Part shown: positions 1 to 9,869 of the stretch, piece after piece
Layout of the letters: each line of letters begins with the position of its first letter
Position numbering within the stretch: position 1 is the first letter of the stretch
Assembly: GCA_947685225.1 (NCBI GenBank)
Contig: CANTUV010000009.1
Coordinates: 3,348,001 to 3,412,000 of the forward strand
DNA from: Garcia nutans
Lineage: Eukaryota > Streptophyta > Magnoliopsida > Malpighiales > Euphorbiaceae
Direction: 5' to 3'
DNA length: 64,000 nucleotides
Made by a program: the position numbers and the translations under genes
The notes under the pieces: generated by a model
The model's input: the letters and a program-made list of their open reading frames with translations, nothing else
Told to the model about the DNA's origin: nothing
The model's database searches: none

Positions 1-1
1 A

Positions 2-3000
2 AATAAAGAGTTAACGGCAATTAAAAATAAAGATAAATTAGAAAATGTTATGAAAAAGGTAAAAGATTTTGAATCAGTTAAGGAAGAATATATTGACTTT
101 ATAAAATATTATGAAGTTAATATGAAATTCTTTGATTGGTTTAAAAGAATTTATAGAGGAAAACTTAAATTAGAAAAATCAATAAATCCAGTGACTGTTA
201 GGAATAAAAATACAGAATGGAAAGTAAAAGATAAAATCATACAGAGTGAACATCCACCTAAAACTTCAAGTGTATTTTTACATGGAGATAAAGAAATAAA
301 TATAGCACCATTTAAAATAATTTCTGAAGATGATCCTAATAGGAAAGTCTTAGAGCAAAATAATTTCAGTAATGCACATTTAGTAACTATAGGACAACAA
401 TTAAACAAAATAGAAGATACTATTAAAGAAAGTAAAATAGTAAAAATTGAAAAAGAAGTTAAAGATAAAAAACTTAAATCACATGTTTTTAAACCTTTCG
501 AAGTTTCTAAAACAGGACAAAAAGAAATAAAATCCAAAGATTCAGATTTTGTTAAAGCAATTAAAGAACAATTAAGTAAAATTGAATCTTCTTCTGGGTC
601 AAAACAGGTAGTACCAGAAACGCCCCAGTCTAGAGATTCTAAAACCATTAGTATAGTCACCCAAGAACAGGAATCAGAATCAGTTGAGGATTCTCAACCT
701 GAGTCTGAAGATATAGAAACCTTTAGTAAAGCTTTAGAACCACAGATAAATCGTTTAACACATAATCAATCTATAGTACCTAGAATGTCTGCCCCAGACT
801 TAGGTATAGCAGATAGACCAAATGTGTTAACACAATATAAATATAATGCCTCCTCAGTTTATGAATGGAACATAGATACCTTATCAGAATATAATATCCT
901 GAGTCTTCTTCAACAGATGACTATGGCTGCCAATGCTTATAGAACCCAAACAGGAACCTCAGATAGGACTATAGCTGAACTCCTTATAGCTGGTTTCACA
1001 GGACAACTTAAAGGTTGGTGGGATAATCATCTCACTGATGAACAACATTTAGAAATTTTAAATGCTGTAAAAACTTATGAGGATGGAATACCTATTTTAG
1101 ATGAGTCTGGTGATACTATTCAAGATGCAGTGGCATCACTAATCTTGACTATATCACTTCATTTTATAGGTGATCCTACTCATTTAAAGGATAAAAATGC
1201 AGAATTACTAAGTAACCTTAGATGCAAGAAACTTAGTGATTTTCAATTCTATAAAACAACTTTCTTAACTAGGATAATGCTTAGAGAAGATTCCAACCAG
1301 GCTTTCTGGAAAGAAAAATTCTTAGCAGGATTACCCTTCTTCCTTGGTGAGAAAGTTAGGAACCATATAAAACAGGAATTTGGAAACCCTATTCCTTATA
1401 ATCTTTTGACCTATGGACAACTGTTTAGTATAGTTCAAAAAGAAGGTTTAAAGCTTTGTCAAGATATAAAACTTCAAAAATCATTAAAATATGAAATGAG
1501 AAAAACTAAACAAGAACTAGGATCTTTCTGTAAACAATTTGATTATGGTATAACACAGAAACATAAAGATTGTAATGGACAGTGTTCTACTACAAGAAAA
1601 TATAAAAAACCTTATAGAAAATATCACAAAAAGAGTTATAAGAAGAAACTTGATAAAGATGATTATTATAAAAAACAAAAACCTTATAAACCATATAAAT
1701 ATAGAAAACCTAGTAGAAAACCTTATAAACAAAAAGATAAAAAATTCACATCATATAAAGACTTAACATGTTATAAATGTGGAAGAAAAGGACACACCTC
1801 AAGATTTTGTAAATTTGATAAAAAATTACAAGAATTAAATTTAGAAGAATCTATAATAAATAAAATTCACGAATTATATTTAGATTATTCAGATTCTGAA
1901 GAATATTCAGATTCTGAAGAACTAAATCAAATAGATGATATAGGATCAGAGTCAAGTTCTGACTATGGTAGTAAATCATTAAATGTATTAACTAAAGAAC
2001 AAGAATCTATATTAGAAGCAATAAAATATATAAGTGACCCTAAAATTCAAGAAAAAATGTTAAATAAAATTTTAGAAGATGATAAACCTAAACATTCTAT
2101 GTTACCCAGCACTAGTAAACAAACATATGATTTAACTACAATATTAAATAAAAATAAAACAATAAAAAATAAACCAACTATAAATGATTTACAAAAAGAA
2201 ATTAAAGAAATTAAATTAGAATTAAAAGAATTAAAAAACAAACAAGAACATGATTCACAGATAATAAAATCTTTAATGAACTCAACCTCTTCTTCTGATG
2301 AAGAAGTTGGAGAAAATATTGAACAAATAGATGATAAAGAAACTGATAATGAAATTAGTTTAATTAATAAAGATAAAATTTCAGATAATTTAATTTTTAT
2401 GTTGCATGAGATAACATCTAGAAAATATTTGATAAAAATAAAATTAAAATTTTCAGATAATTATAATATAGAAACTATTGCATTATTCGATACTGGAGCT
2501 GATTTAAACTGCATTAAACCTAGTTTAGTACCAAAAAGATTTTGGCATGAAACTAATGAAAGTTTATCTGCAGCAAATAAATCTAAATTGAATATACTTG
2601 GTAAAGCAGAAGCATCAATTATAGATAATAATTTAGAAATAAAGAATATATTCATTTTAACTAACATTCATCATATGGTAATCTTAGGAACGCCATTTAT
2701 GAATTTAATTACACCTTATTCAGTAAAAGATGATAGTATAAGTTTTAAAGTAAGAAAACAAAAGATAATTTTCCCATTTTTAGAAAAACCTAAAAAGAGG
2801 AATTTAAATCTTTTAAAGGCACATTCAATAAATGAGTTACAGATAAATGCACTTATAAAAGCAAAGTCTGAACAACTTTGTAATTTAAAGAATAACTATC
2901 ATTTACAAAAAATAAATGAACAGTTAAACAATAAATTTACACAAGATAAAATTAATAAATTAAAATCTCAAATAGAAAAAGATTTGTGTGCTGATATTCC

Positions 3001-4243
3001 AAATGCATTTTGGAACAGAAAGCAACACATGGTTGATTTACCTTATGAAATAGGCTTTGATGAAAAGTCTATTACAACTAAGGCTAGGCCCATTCAGATG
3101 GCGCCTGATTTAATTGAATTTTGCAAAAAGGAAATAAATGATTTAGAAAATAAAGGATTAATAACTAAATCTAGAAGCCCTTGGTCTTGTGCTGCATTCT
3201 ATGTAAACAAGGCCTCTGAAATAGAAAGAGGTGCACCTAGATTAGTAATAAATTATAAACCTTTAAATAAAGCTTTAAAATGGATTAGGTATCCTATTCC
3301 AAATAAAAAAGATTTATTAGGAAGATTATATAAAGCAAATGTTTTTAGTAAATTTGATATGAAATCTGGTTTTTGGCAAATTCAGATTAACCCTAAAGAT
3401 AGGTATAAGACTGCATTCACTGTTCCATTTGGACAGTATGAATGGAATGTTATGCCTTTTGGTTTAAAGAATGCACCCTCTGAGTTTCAGAGAGTGATGA
3501 ATGACATTTTTAACCCTTACACCAAATTTTGCATTGTTTATATTGATGATGTTTTAATATATTCAACAACTATAGAAGAACATTTTAAACATTTAAAAAC
3601 ATTTTTTATGGTAATAAAACATAATGGTTTAGTATTGAGTAAAACAAAGATGTCTCTGTTTCAGACTAAGATTAGGTTCTTAGGACACTATATAGAACAG
3701 GGAATTATAGAACCTATAGAAAGGAACTTAGCTTTTGGAGATAAGTTTCCTGACCAAATAGTTAATAAAGCCCAGTTACAAAGATTTTTAGGTTGTTTGA
3801 ATTACGTCATAGAATTCTTTCCCAACCTAAATAGGACTATTAAACCTTTGCATGATAGGTTAAAGAAAAACCCAGGCCCTTGGACTGAGGTCCACTCTGG
3901 CATAGTTAGACAGGTTAAAACCCTAGTTAAAACTATTCCTTGCCTGCATATAGCTGATCCCTTAGCCTCCAAAATAGTTGAGACTGATGCATCAGATATA
4001 GGTTTTGGTGGGATTTTAAAACAAGTTAAAGAGGGTAAAGAAGCCATAGTCCAATTCTATTCAGGACATTGGAGTCCAACCCAATTAAATTATTCAACTA
4101 TAAAGAAAGAGATTTTGAGCATTGTTTTATGCATTTCAAAATTTCAATCTGATTTATTGAATCAAAAGTTTTTATTAAGAATTGATTGTAAAAGTGCTAA
4201 AGATGTTTTACAAAAAGATGTTAAAAACCTTGCCTCAAAATAA
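2..4243 (+). CDS. Pararetroviral polyprotein: capsid-like, CCHC, aspartic protease, RT, RNase H (5' partial, premature stop)
   Basis: The frame is open from base 2, so the N-terminus is outside the window; the first Met is at 50. Counting from that Met: a capsid-like region at about 270-500, a Lys/Tyr-rich basic stretch at 520-570, a CCHC knuckle C574-C577-H582-C587, Ser/Asp/Glu-rich acidic segments at 610-640, a retropepsin motif with D814 in DTGAD, RT with YIDD at 1164-1167, and RNase H with its first Asp at 1313. These are the activities for reverse transcription and packaging of a pararetrovirus. A TAA at 4241-4243 interrupts the RNase H; the same frame stays open after it to a TAA at 4385-4387, and this downstream part still reads as RNase H C-terminus. 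Otherwise the frame is unbroken for about 1,400 codons, so the copy is young or selected. It overlaps the start of the next frame. Confidence 0.9.
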   Translation, partial: NKELTAIKNKDKLENVMKKVKDFESVKEEYIDFIKYYEVNMKFFDWFKRIYRGKLKLEKSINPVTVRNKNTEWKVKDKIIQSEHPPKTSSVFLHGDKEINIAPFKIISEDDPNRKVLEQNNFSNAHLVTIGQQLNKIEDTIKESKIVKIEKEVKDKKLKSHVFKPFEVSKTGQKEIKSKDSDFVKAIKEQLSKIESSSGSKQVVPETPQSRDSKTISIVTQEQESESVEDSQPESEDIETFSKALEPQINRLTHNQSIVPRMSAPDLGIADRPNVLTQYKYNASSVYEWNIDTLSEYNILSLLQQMTMAANAYRTQTGTSDRTIAELLIAGFTGQLKGWWDNHLTDEQHLEILNAVKTYEDGIPILDESGDTIQDAVASLILTISLHFIGDPTHLKDKNAELLSNLRCKKLSDFQFYKTTFLTRIMLREDSNQAFWKEKFLAGLPFFLGEKVRNHIKQEFGNPIPYNLLTYGQLFSIVQKEGLKLCQDIKLQKSLKYEMRKTKQELGSFCKQFDYGITQKHKDCNGQCSTTRKYKKPYRKYHKKSYKKKLDKDDYYKKQKPYKPYKYRKPSRKPYKQKDKKFTSYKDLTCYKCGRKGHTSRFCKFDKKLQELNLEESIINKIHELYLDYSDSEEYSDSEELNQIDDIGSESSSDYGSKSLNVLTKEQESILEAIKYISDPKIQEKMLNKILEDDKPKHSMLPSTSKQTYDLTTILNKNKTIKNKPTINDLQKEIKEIKLELKELKNKQEHDSQIIKSLMNSTSSSDEEVGENIEQIDDKETDNEISLINKDKISDNLIFMLHEITSRKYLIKIKLKFSDNYNIETIALFDTGADLNCIKPSLVPKRFWHETNESLSAANKSKLNILGKAEASIIDNNLEIKNIFILTNIHHMVILGTPFMNLITPYSVKDDSISFKVRKQKIIFPFLEKPKKRNLNLLKAHSINELQINALIKAKSEQLCNLKNNYHLQKINEQLNNKFTQDKINKLKSQIEKDLCADIPNAFWNRKQHMVDLPYEIGFDEKSITTKARPIQMAPDLIEFCKKEINDLENKGLITKSRSPWSCAAFYVNKASEIERGAPRLVINYKPLNKALKWIRYPIPNKKDLLGRLYKANVFSKFDMKSGFWQIQINPKDRYKTAFTVPFGQYEWNVMPFGLKNAPSEFQRVMNDIFNPYTKFCIVYIDDVLIYSTTIEEHFKHLKTFFMVIKHNGLVLSKTKMSLFQTKIRFLGHYIEQGIIEPIERNLAFGDKFPDQIVNKAQLQRFLGCLNYVIEFFPNLNRTIKPLHDRLKKNPGPWTEVHSGIVRQVKTLVKTIPCLHIADPLASKIVETDASDIGFGGILKQVKEGKEAIVQFYSGHWSPTQLNYSTIKKEILSIVLCISKFQSDLLNQKFLLRIDCKSAKDVLQKDVKNLASK

Positions 4244-4358
4244 ATTTTTGCTAGATGGCAAGCTATTTTGAGTATTTTTGATTTTGATATTGAGTTTATT
4301 AAAGGAGAAAATAACAGTTTACCTGATTTCCTTACTCGTGAATTCCTTCTCAGGAATC

Positions 4359-6107
4359 ATGGGGAGAAAGAAGAAAAATGCCAGTAAAGAAACCCTTAAA
4401 GATGACTCTCCTAAAGCTCTATCTGATCATTCAGATAGTATCCTAAACCCTAAACCTATTAAGTCTTGGGCTGATGCTGTCCAAGAAGAAGATAAAGCCA
4501 ATATTGAGAAATGGGTCTCCCAGCTGGCCCAATCTCCTGAGGTAATTAAAGCACTATTAAAGATGGGACACGAACCTCCTCCAGGGGTTCCAGGTAGTGA
4601 TTCTCTAATCCCTTATTTAAAAAATAAAATTGAGATAGGAGAATCTTCTTCTCCAAAAACCCTATCTCAGAATGTTTCTAAAACTGAGTTGGATATTTCA
4701 AAACCTTCAACTCAAATTGTTTCTACAAATTTTCCATTAAAATATAAATCATTTTGGTTTAATAAAAATTTTTGGTTTACAGAGTTGATTCCTGATTTTG
4801 GGACTGCTCAGCAGAACCCATGGTCTATTATTGAATCTGTTTACCCTAAAGGATGGTTTTTTAAACCTAAAGAATCCTCAAAACCCCAAGAATATTATCT
4901 TCATATTCTGGTGGATTCTGGATCTTTGTTCTTAAAACACAACTATAACCAACAAGATAAGGCAGTCATTGCCTATTCTTCCTTCAAAATAAAGAAAATT
5001 CTCCATCCTTCTGAATGGGGAAGACCTTTGCACATCCCTGTGCAATTTAAAACCCTTCCTTCCTTATCCTGTTGTTCTTCTTATAACTATTGGGATTATA
5101 TTGAAGCCTGGACCAAAGCCTTGTTTTTTCAGAACCCTGGTAAAACACATTCCTGGCTTATTTATTGTGAGAACAACATAAAGACCAATAACCTTCCATC
5201 CTGGTTTGTTGATTGGTGGCATTATTGTGGAAATGATGAAAGAACTCTTCCACCAGATGTACTAATAGCATTCCAGTATTTTAAAGCCAACCTAAACCCT
5301 TCAACATATGAGAGGAATTTTCCTCCTCTGCTTCTTTTTTGTCTAAAGTTCAATATACCTTGGGTATATCAGTGGTATTTTGACTATTCTTATCAGTCAG
5401 GTACCAGTATCCCTGTTATATTGAGAAAATCTAAAGTCAAGTGGTGGTCTGCCTTTCGCAACTCTACCACTATTGAAACAGTTAAAGCATGGCTCCTTAA
5501 GAGAAACCATGATGGTCTTGATCCAAGACTACAGGTCTCCTTTGGTGCCCAAAGAGCCCAGAATATTGCCCTTCTTGCAGCTGCAAAGACTGCAGAAGAA
5601 TATAAAGTCTTAATGGAACAGATGGTTGGGTCTCTTCCCTCAACATCTGAGCCCATTAAGCCCAGTAGAACCTGCTCTGCTGGATCTTCAACTAAAGCCC
5701 ATTCCAAAGTCTCTAAAGCTAAATCCAGAAGGAAGAAATCTCTTTCCTCTTCCTCGGATTCTTCTACATCATCCATGACATCATCCTCCACCGAGACATC
5801 TGACTCGGATTACTGTCCCAGTAACGAAGATGACTGCTATGGTATATTGTCCCCCATCAGAGTGAAAAGTAAAGATAAAAAGAAAAAGAATAAAGAAAAA
5901 GAAAAAGAGAAAAATAAAGAAAAAGAAAAAGAGAAAAAGAATAAAGAAAAGAAAGAAAAGAAAAAAGATAAAGAAAAGAAAAAAGAAAAAGAAAAAAGAA
6001 AAGAGAAAGAAAAGAAAATTAAAGAAAAGAAAAAAGAAAAGAAAAATAAAAAGATAATTGAATCAGAAGTTGAATCTGATTCAAGTTCATCTGGTTTATC
6101 CGATTAA
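4359..6107 (+). CDS. Pararetroviral second ORF, unknown function, Lys/Glu-rich C-terminus
   Basis: About 582 residues if started at the ATG at 4359; an ATG at 4278 in the same frame is less likely because it lies further inside the RNase H region. The protein begins with a basic MGRKKKN stretch, then an acidic/polar N-terminal third, a Trp/Tyr/Phe-rich central domain (about residues 145-400 from 4359) that looks globular, a Ser-rich segment, and from about base 5868 nearly 190 bases that encode only Lys, Glu and a few Asn, Asp, Arg and Ile. I do not recognise the fold. The 5' end overlaps the RNase H tail of the polyprotein, so translation by reinitiation or from a separate RNA is possible. 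Accessory ORFs of unknown role in this position are known from endogenous florendoviruses; homology to those is inference. Confidence 0.75.
   Translation: MGRKKKNASKETLKDDSPKALSDHSDSILNPKPIKSWADAVQEEDKANIEKWVSQLAQSPEVIKALLKMGHEPPPGVPGSDSLIPYLKNKIEIGESSSPKTLSQNVSKTELDISKPSTQIVSTNFPLKYKSFWFNKNFWFTELIPDFGTAQQNPWSIIESVYPKGWFFKPKESSKPQEYYLHILVDSGSLFLKHNYNQQDKAVIAYSSFKIKKILHPSEWGRPLHIPVQFKTLPSLSCCSSYNYWDYIEAWTKALFFQNPGKTHSWLIYCENNIKTNNLPSWFVDWWHYCGNDERTLPPDVLIAFQYFKANLNPSTYERNFPPLLLFCLKFNIPWVYQWYFDYSYQSGTSIPVILRKSKVKWWSAFRNSTTIETVKAWLLKRNHDGLDPRLQVSFGAQRAQNIALLAAAKTAEEYKVLMEQMVGSLPSTSEPIKPSRTCSAGSSTKAHSKVSKAKSRRKKSLSSSSDSSTSSMTSSSTETSDSDYCPSNEDDCYGILSPIRVKSKDKKKKNKEKEKEKNKEKEKEKKNKEKKEKKKDKEKKKEKEKRKEKEKKIKEKKKEKKNKKIIESEVESDSSSSGLSD
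5868..6060 (+). repeat. Low-complexity GAAAAAGA-type tract encoding Lys/Glu
   Basis: Almost pure purine (A and G) for about 190 bases on the plus strand, inside the second viral frame. It encodes alternating Lys and Glu runs and would form a highly charged helix or stay disordered. Such tracts change length by slippage, yet the frame remains open through it. Confidence 0.85.
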
Positions 6108-6177
6108 AGGCAGGAGAAACCTCATTTCTCCACTCAGGTTGTTTAAAGTCAATAAAGGCGGTGCCCACTGACAAGAT

Positions 6178-6358
6178 ACTGTTCATCCACAGTATTCACC
6201 AGAGGGAATCCAACAGTAAAAGTCAGAAGAACTGTTCATCCACAGTTCCTCACAGTAAAGCCAACAGTACCAGACAAGGTACTATTCATCCACAGTTCCG
6301 GACGCGTGAAGGTACAGTAAAAGCAAATAGTAACGACAGGTTACTATTCACCTACAGT
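6178..6358 (+). promoter_or_regulatory. Four iterated imperfect palindromes in the viral intergenic region
   Basis: The motif ACTGTTCATCCACAGT (arms ACTGT/ACAGT) or its ACTATTCA variant starts at 6178, 6231, 6281 and 6343, so at steps of 53, 50 and 62 bases. Extra half-sites ACAGTA lie between them. Position after the last ORF and before the TATA boxes fits an upstream enhancer of the pregenomic RNA promoter. Function is inferred only from position and repetition. Confidence 0.55.
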
Positions 6359-6659
6359 GCCAAAGCATGTGACAAGAACAGTGAGGTTTTAAAGTCTCTG
6401 TCTATTTATTGAAGCTAATTCTGAAGGTAAAAGGGATCCGAAATACTTCTCTCTCAAGACAGAAGCCATTGAAGCACCTTAACCTTAGTCTTAAGCTTTC
6501 TTCTTCCTTATCCTCCTTCACCTATATTTCTACCATCACTGTATCCCATTCCTTATTGATTCTCTTTTAAGGTAGTTTATAATTTATAATTTAAATTTTA
6601 TAATTTGTATTCTGTTTTAAAATTTATATTCTGCATTGTATTTTGTTTTCATTTATTTA

Positions 6660-6998
6660 AATAAAGTTTAAATTTTTTATCTCTCCTGTCATTCATATAT
6701 AAGTATGCTCTGTTCTAGTTCTTGCAAGCAAAAAACGAGCAAGTTGAGCTTGATCTGGAACTAAAGCATCAGAAATATCATTGCACTACTTACAGACTGA
6801 AAAGGACCTCTAATTCTATCCTTTTCTGTCTCTCTTCTCCCTCTATTCAGCGCTGTATATTTATACGGGATCCGTATATCTATACCAGACATAGTATAAT
6901 TAGGTATACTAAAAAAATATAGACTTAAGAGTGTGTTGATTAAAATATTCTAGATCTAAGATACAAAATTAACTTAATCTTTAAAATGGTATATAAGG
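6660..6998 (+). promoter_or_regulatory. Putative pararetroviral promoter / poly(A) region
   Basis: An AATAAA signal lies at 6660-6665, a TATATAAG box at 6696-6703 and a second TATATAAGG box at 6990-6998. Pararetroviruses place the pregenomic RNA promoter and its poly(A) signal close together after the last ORF. Which TATA box is used cannot be told from sequence. No initiator-Met primer-binding site was found near them; it would be expected in the leader before the polyprotein, outside the window. Confidence 0.4.
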
Positions 6999-7126
6999 CT
7001 GGAAACCCAAATATAAATTGGAGCAACGTCAGACTTGCACTTGTCTGAAGTCCTCCTCTGTACCGGGTATGAAACAACGCCGCCGTACCTTTTAAAAGAT
7101 TATATTTTATTTATATGATATTTATA

Positions 7127-7127
<1 letters not shown>

Positions 7128-7168
<41 letters not shown>
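7128..7168. repeat. (ATT)n microsatellite
   Basis: About 13 uninterrupted ATT units in the DNA between the viral promoter region and the inverted RT fragment. Confidence 0.9.
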
Positions 7169-7169
<1 letters not shown>

Positions 7170-7408
7170 ATATGTTTTTAATATATTCTTTTATATTCTG
7201 CTTAATGTTGCCATATTGCATAATTAAGGAGTCTTTAACACTTGAGGCCGGAAACGGTTCTGTGATACTGAATGTAATCGATATCCTTAATTCATCATTC
7301 TTATTTCTTATATCTGTTTATATCTTTGTTATTTATGCTTAATTATTTTATTGTTTTTATTAATTCTTTTAAAGTTATTTATCCCCTGTAAACGGTCCCT
7401 ATGTTTTT

Positions 7409-7784
7409 TCAGGAAACTTATCTCCAAAAGCTAAGTTCCTTTCTATAGGTTCTATAATTCCCTGTTCTATATAGTGTCCTAAGAACCTAATCTTAGTCTG
7501 AAACAGAGACATCTTCGTTTTACTCAATACTAAACCATTATGTTTTATTACCATAAAAAATGTTTTTAAATGTTTAAAATGTTCTTCTATAGTTGTTGAA
7601 TATATTAAAACATCATCAATATAAACAATGCAAAATTTGGTGTAAGGGTTAAAAATGTCATTCATCACTCTCTGAAACTCAGAGGGTGCATTCTTTAAAC
7701 CAAAAGGCATAACATTCCATTCATACTGTCCAAATGGAACAGTGAATGCAGTCTTATACCTATCTTTAGGGTTAATCTGAATTT
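7409..7784 (-). pseudogene. Inverted fragment of the pararetroviral RT
   Basis: The minus strand matches viral bases 3377-3753 for about 375 bp. I compared the lines by eye and found one substitution, a synonymous A/G in a Lys codon, so the fragment is over 99% identical to the RT it was copied from or shares a source with. It keeps the YIDD motif and reads about 100 residues, but has no start of its own and no other viral domain. The join at 7409 is abrupt and shows only a few bases of microhomology. It lies about 3.6 kb from its twin in opposite orientation. Confidence 0.92.
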
Positions 7785-7794
7785 GTCAAAAGAT

Positions 7795-7872
7795 TATACA
7801 TATATATATATATGTATATATATATATATGTATGTATGTGTATATATGTATGTATGTGTATATATATATATA
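7795..7872. repeat. (TA)n / (TATG)n microsatellite
   Basis: Alternating TA with TATGTG interruptions, directly right of the inverted RT fragment. Such TA tracts are frequent sites of pararetroviral integration, so it may mark the integration site; that is inference. Confidence 0.85.
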
Positions 7873-9747
7873 CTCTTGTTAATCACTAAATAATTAATTA
7901 ATTCCATATATATGTATAAATAAAATAGAATCAAAGTAGTAGACAAACCTTGGCTACGTTCATATCAAAATCAAATAGAGTTTTAGACTCAAACTCTATT
8001 GAAATTTGCCTCTCAATAACAATTTTAGGGGCAGGTTGTGACTTCCCCATTAACAAAGAATTTATGATCTTAAATTCTCTCTAAAAAAATTCTTACAGTT
8101 AAAGGGTTTCTATTTCTATGCTTCTTTAATTTAGTAGTAATTTTGGTTGGAAATAAGATAATAAAAAAGAAAAAGGGTAATGATAATCTAGTTAATTATA
8201 CATAAGAAAGAAGCAGAAAAACTCATATATTTCAGTCGTGTGCTTGAAGGTTCAGATTTCATACTAGTCCTAGAACCTAATATTGTGATAATAAGCATTA
8301 TAAACTGTGTCAATGAAGTAAAAAAAAAATCAAACCAAACGAAATTTTCATTTATGCTACCATAGAAATATCTAAATCCCATTCAAGATTTCATTGCCAA
8401 TGAAATTTACATGTTTCAGTTGTAATTGGGCTTTTTTTTCCCCCCCTTTCAAATGCCTAAGGGTATAAAATCTCTTTAGAAGTACAAGGTTCTGCTACTG
8501 TTACATAACCTACTAAATTCATTAGAAGTGGGTAAATTGTTTGGTTATTTGCTCCTCTTCTGTTTTTAGTTCCTCTGTCTAGTTCTTAACTTAGTCTAAT
8601 GTTAACTTCCTTTCCAACTAATATTATGATTTGAGATGAAGTACACATTATCTTAAAACTTAAAACTATAGGTCTATTCTATATAATAAACGAATGGAAT
8701 TGCCTAACGTGATTGTATTAATATGAATTCTACTTCCTATTGAGATTGAATGAGAACAAAACTTGAGCTTTAATATTTTTGCATTACAGCTTCTTCCAGC
8801 TAATTGGTGGTTTTTGTGTTCACGCAAATAGTTTTCTTTATTGAAAAATATGGATCCAACACAGTATCATCTTTTGACTATTGATCTACTTATCAATATT
8901 TATAATGAGGTAGCAACCATGATATCCAACTTCAGATGCAAGTAACTGTTGTAGTAGTGGTTAGATGCCTTTGCCTTGTGTATGACAATGATATAGTAAA
9001 GTCAAGTCTTGAACACCTAAAATTAATGGTTTAGTGTCTTCCTAGATAAAGCAGCACCGAGACAGGAAGAAATTTATTCTTTGATTCATTCAGATTTTAG
9101 GAATTTGACTAGCTATGCTGAATTTCATGTGATGGAGCCAAATGCCATCTAGCTGCTAGCCTTCGTTATACAAAAGTAAACAAATAAACTAATCCAAATC
9201 ATCCATTAACATACTAAATTGTAAACTATAATGTATCTCAATTCAATCAAACTTGTCTACCAGAATCCTCTTGCATCCTTTAACCTACCTAGACCTAGAT
9301 ACTGTAATAAATTATGTTCTCAAGAAATTAAAATATCTACAAACTATCATTTTAGCAATCTAAAAAGCTGCTTCCACAAACCGTGCTGATCACATAAAGT
9401 AAACAATAATTAAAACACACAGCAGGACATACATTGCTTCTAATTATGTGATATGAAACCATCTCAGGCCCACAGAGAGTCTTTAGAACATTATCAAGCT
9501 CTAATGGCTGAGAACACAAGCAACCCTTTATACAAGTTATCAGTTTCTTCTTCCTCACCAATTAGTCTAAAATTTTTCCCGAGAATATGAACACATGAAG
9601 CAATATAGTTGTAGTAAAAAAATTGATAATCCATGATATTTGCAAGTAAATTCTTGTCATATGAATATTGTATCAAAGTATAAATAATGAAAATAGAGTA
9701 GAAACTGAGCAAAACTAAGTAATGATTAGTTACCAACATTCATTTGC
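7873..9747. other. Intergenic DNA without a recognisable gene
   Basis: AT-rich single-copy-looking sequence. Short open frames on the minus strand at 8188-8382 and 9352-9739 have no motif I recognise, and no splice-supported continuation was found. No transposon ends were identified. Confidence 0.5.
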
Positions 9748-9815
9748 GAGAGAGAGCGAGAGAGGGTAAGCGCAAAGACAGAAAAAAGAAAGAAAGAGAG
9801 GCAAAAAAAAAATGA
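9748..9815. repeat. Purine-rich low-complexity tract
   Basis: GAGAGAGCGAGAGAGG followed by AAAGAAAGAAAGAGAGG and an A-run. A GA-type simple sequence; as read on the opposite strand it is a pyrimidine tract of the kind seen near plant promoters, but no gene is visible beside it. Confidence 0.8.
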
Positions 9816-9869
9816 AATGCTTGATGAATAATGTGATATAGTTATCCAAGGAAAATTAAGTTTAGTAGT

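Larger units (their letters stand above)
1..7784 (+). mobile_element. Endogenous pararetrovirus (Caulimoviridae) locus, left part outside the window
   Basis: The locus holds a gag-pol type polyprotein frame, a second long frame, an intergenic region with promoter-like repeats and TATA boxes, and an inverted fragment of the same RT at its right end. No LTR and no integrase are seen, which separates it from the Gypsy element elsewhere in the window. The order capsid-CCHC-protease-RT-RNase H is that of the Caulimoviridae, and a second frame of unknown function is known in some florendovirus-type endogenous elements; the genus assignment is inference. The movement-protein region would lie left of base 1. 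The right boundary is set by the end of the inverted RT homology and could be a few bases off. Confidence 0.85.

Noticed and set aside
151..660. A 169-codon open frame on the minus strand inside the viral polyprotein
   Set aside because: It is the complement of a strongly supported coding frame, has no motif and follows the codon bias of the other strand.
6985..6998. TGGTATATAAGG as a viral primer-binding site
   Set aside because: It matches TGGTATCAGAGC only in the first half and is a better TATA box; the true site is expected left of the window.
9352..9739. Two overlapping minus-strand frames that might be exons
   Set aside because: No recognisable motif, no consistent splice signals and no similarity to anything else in the window.
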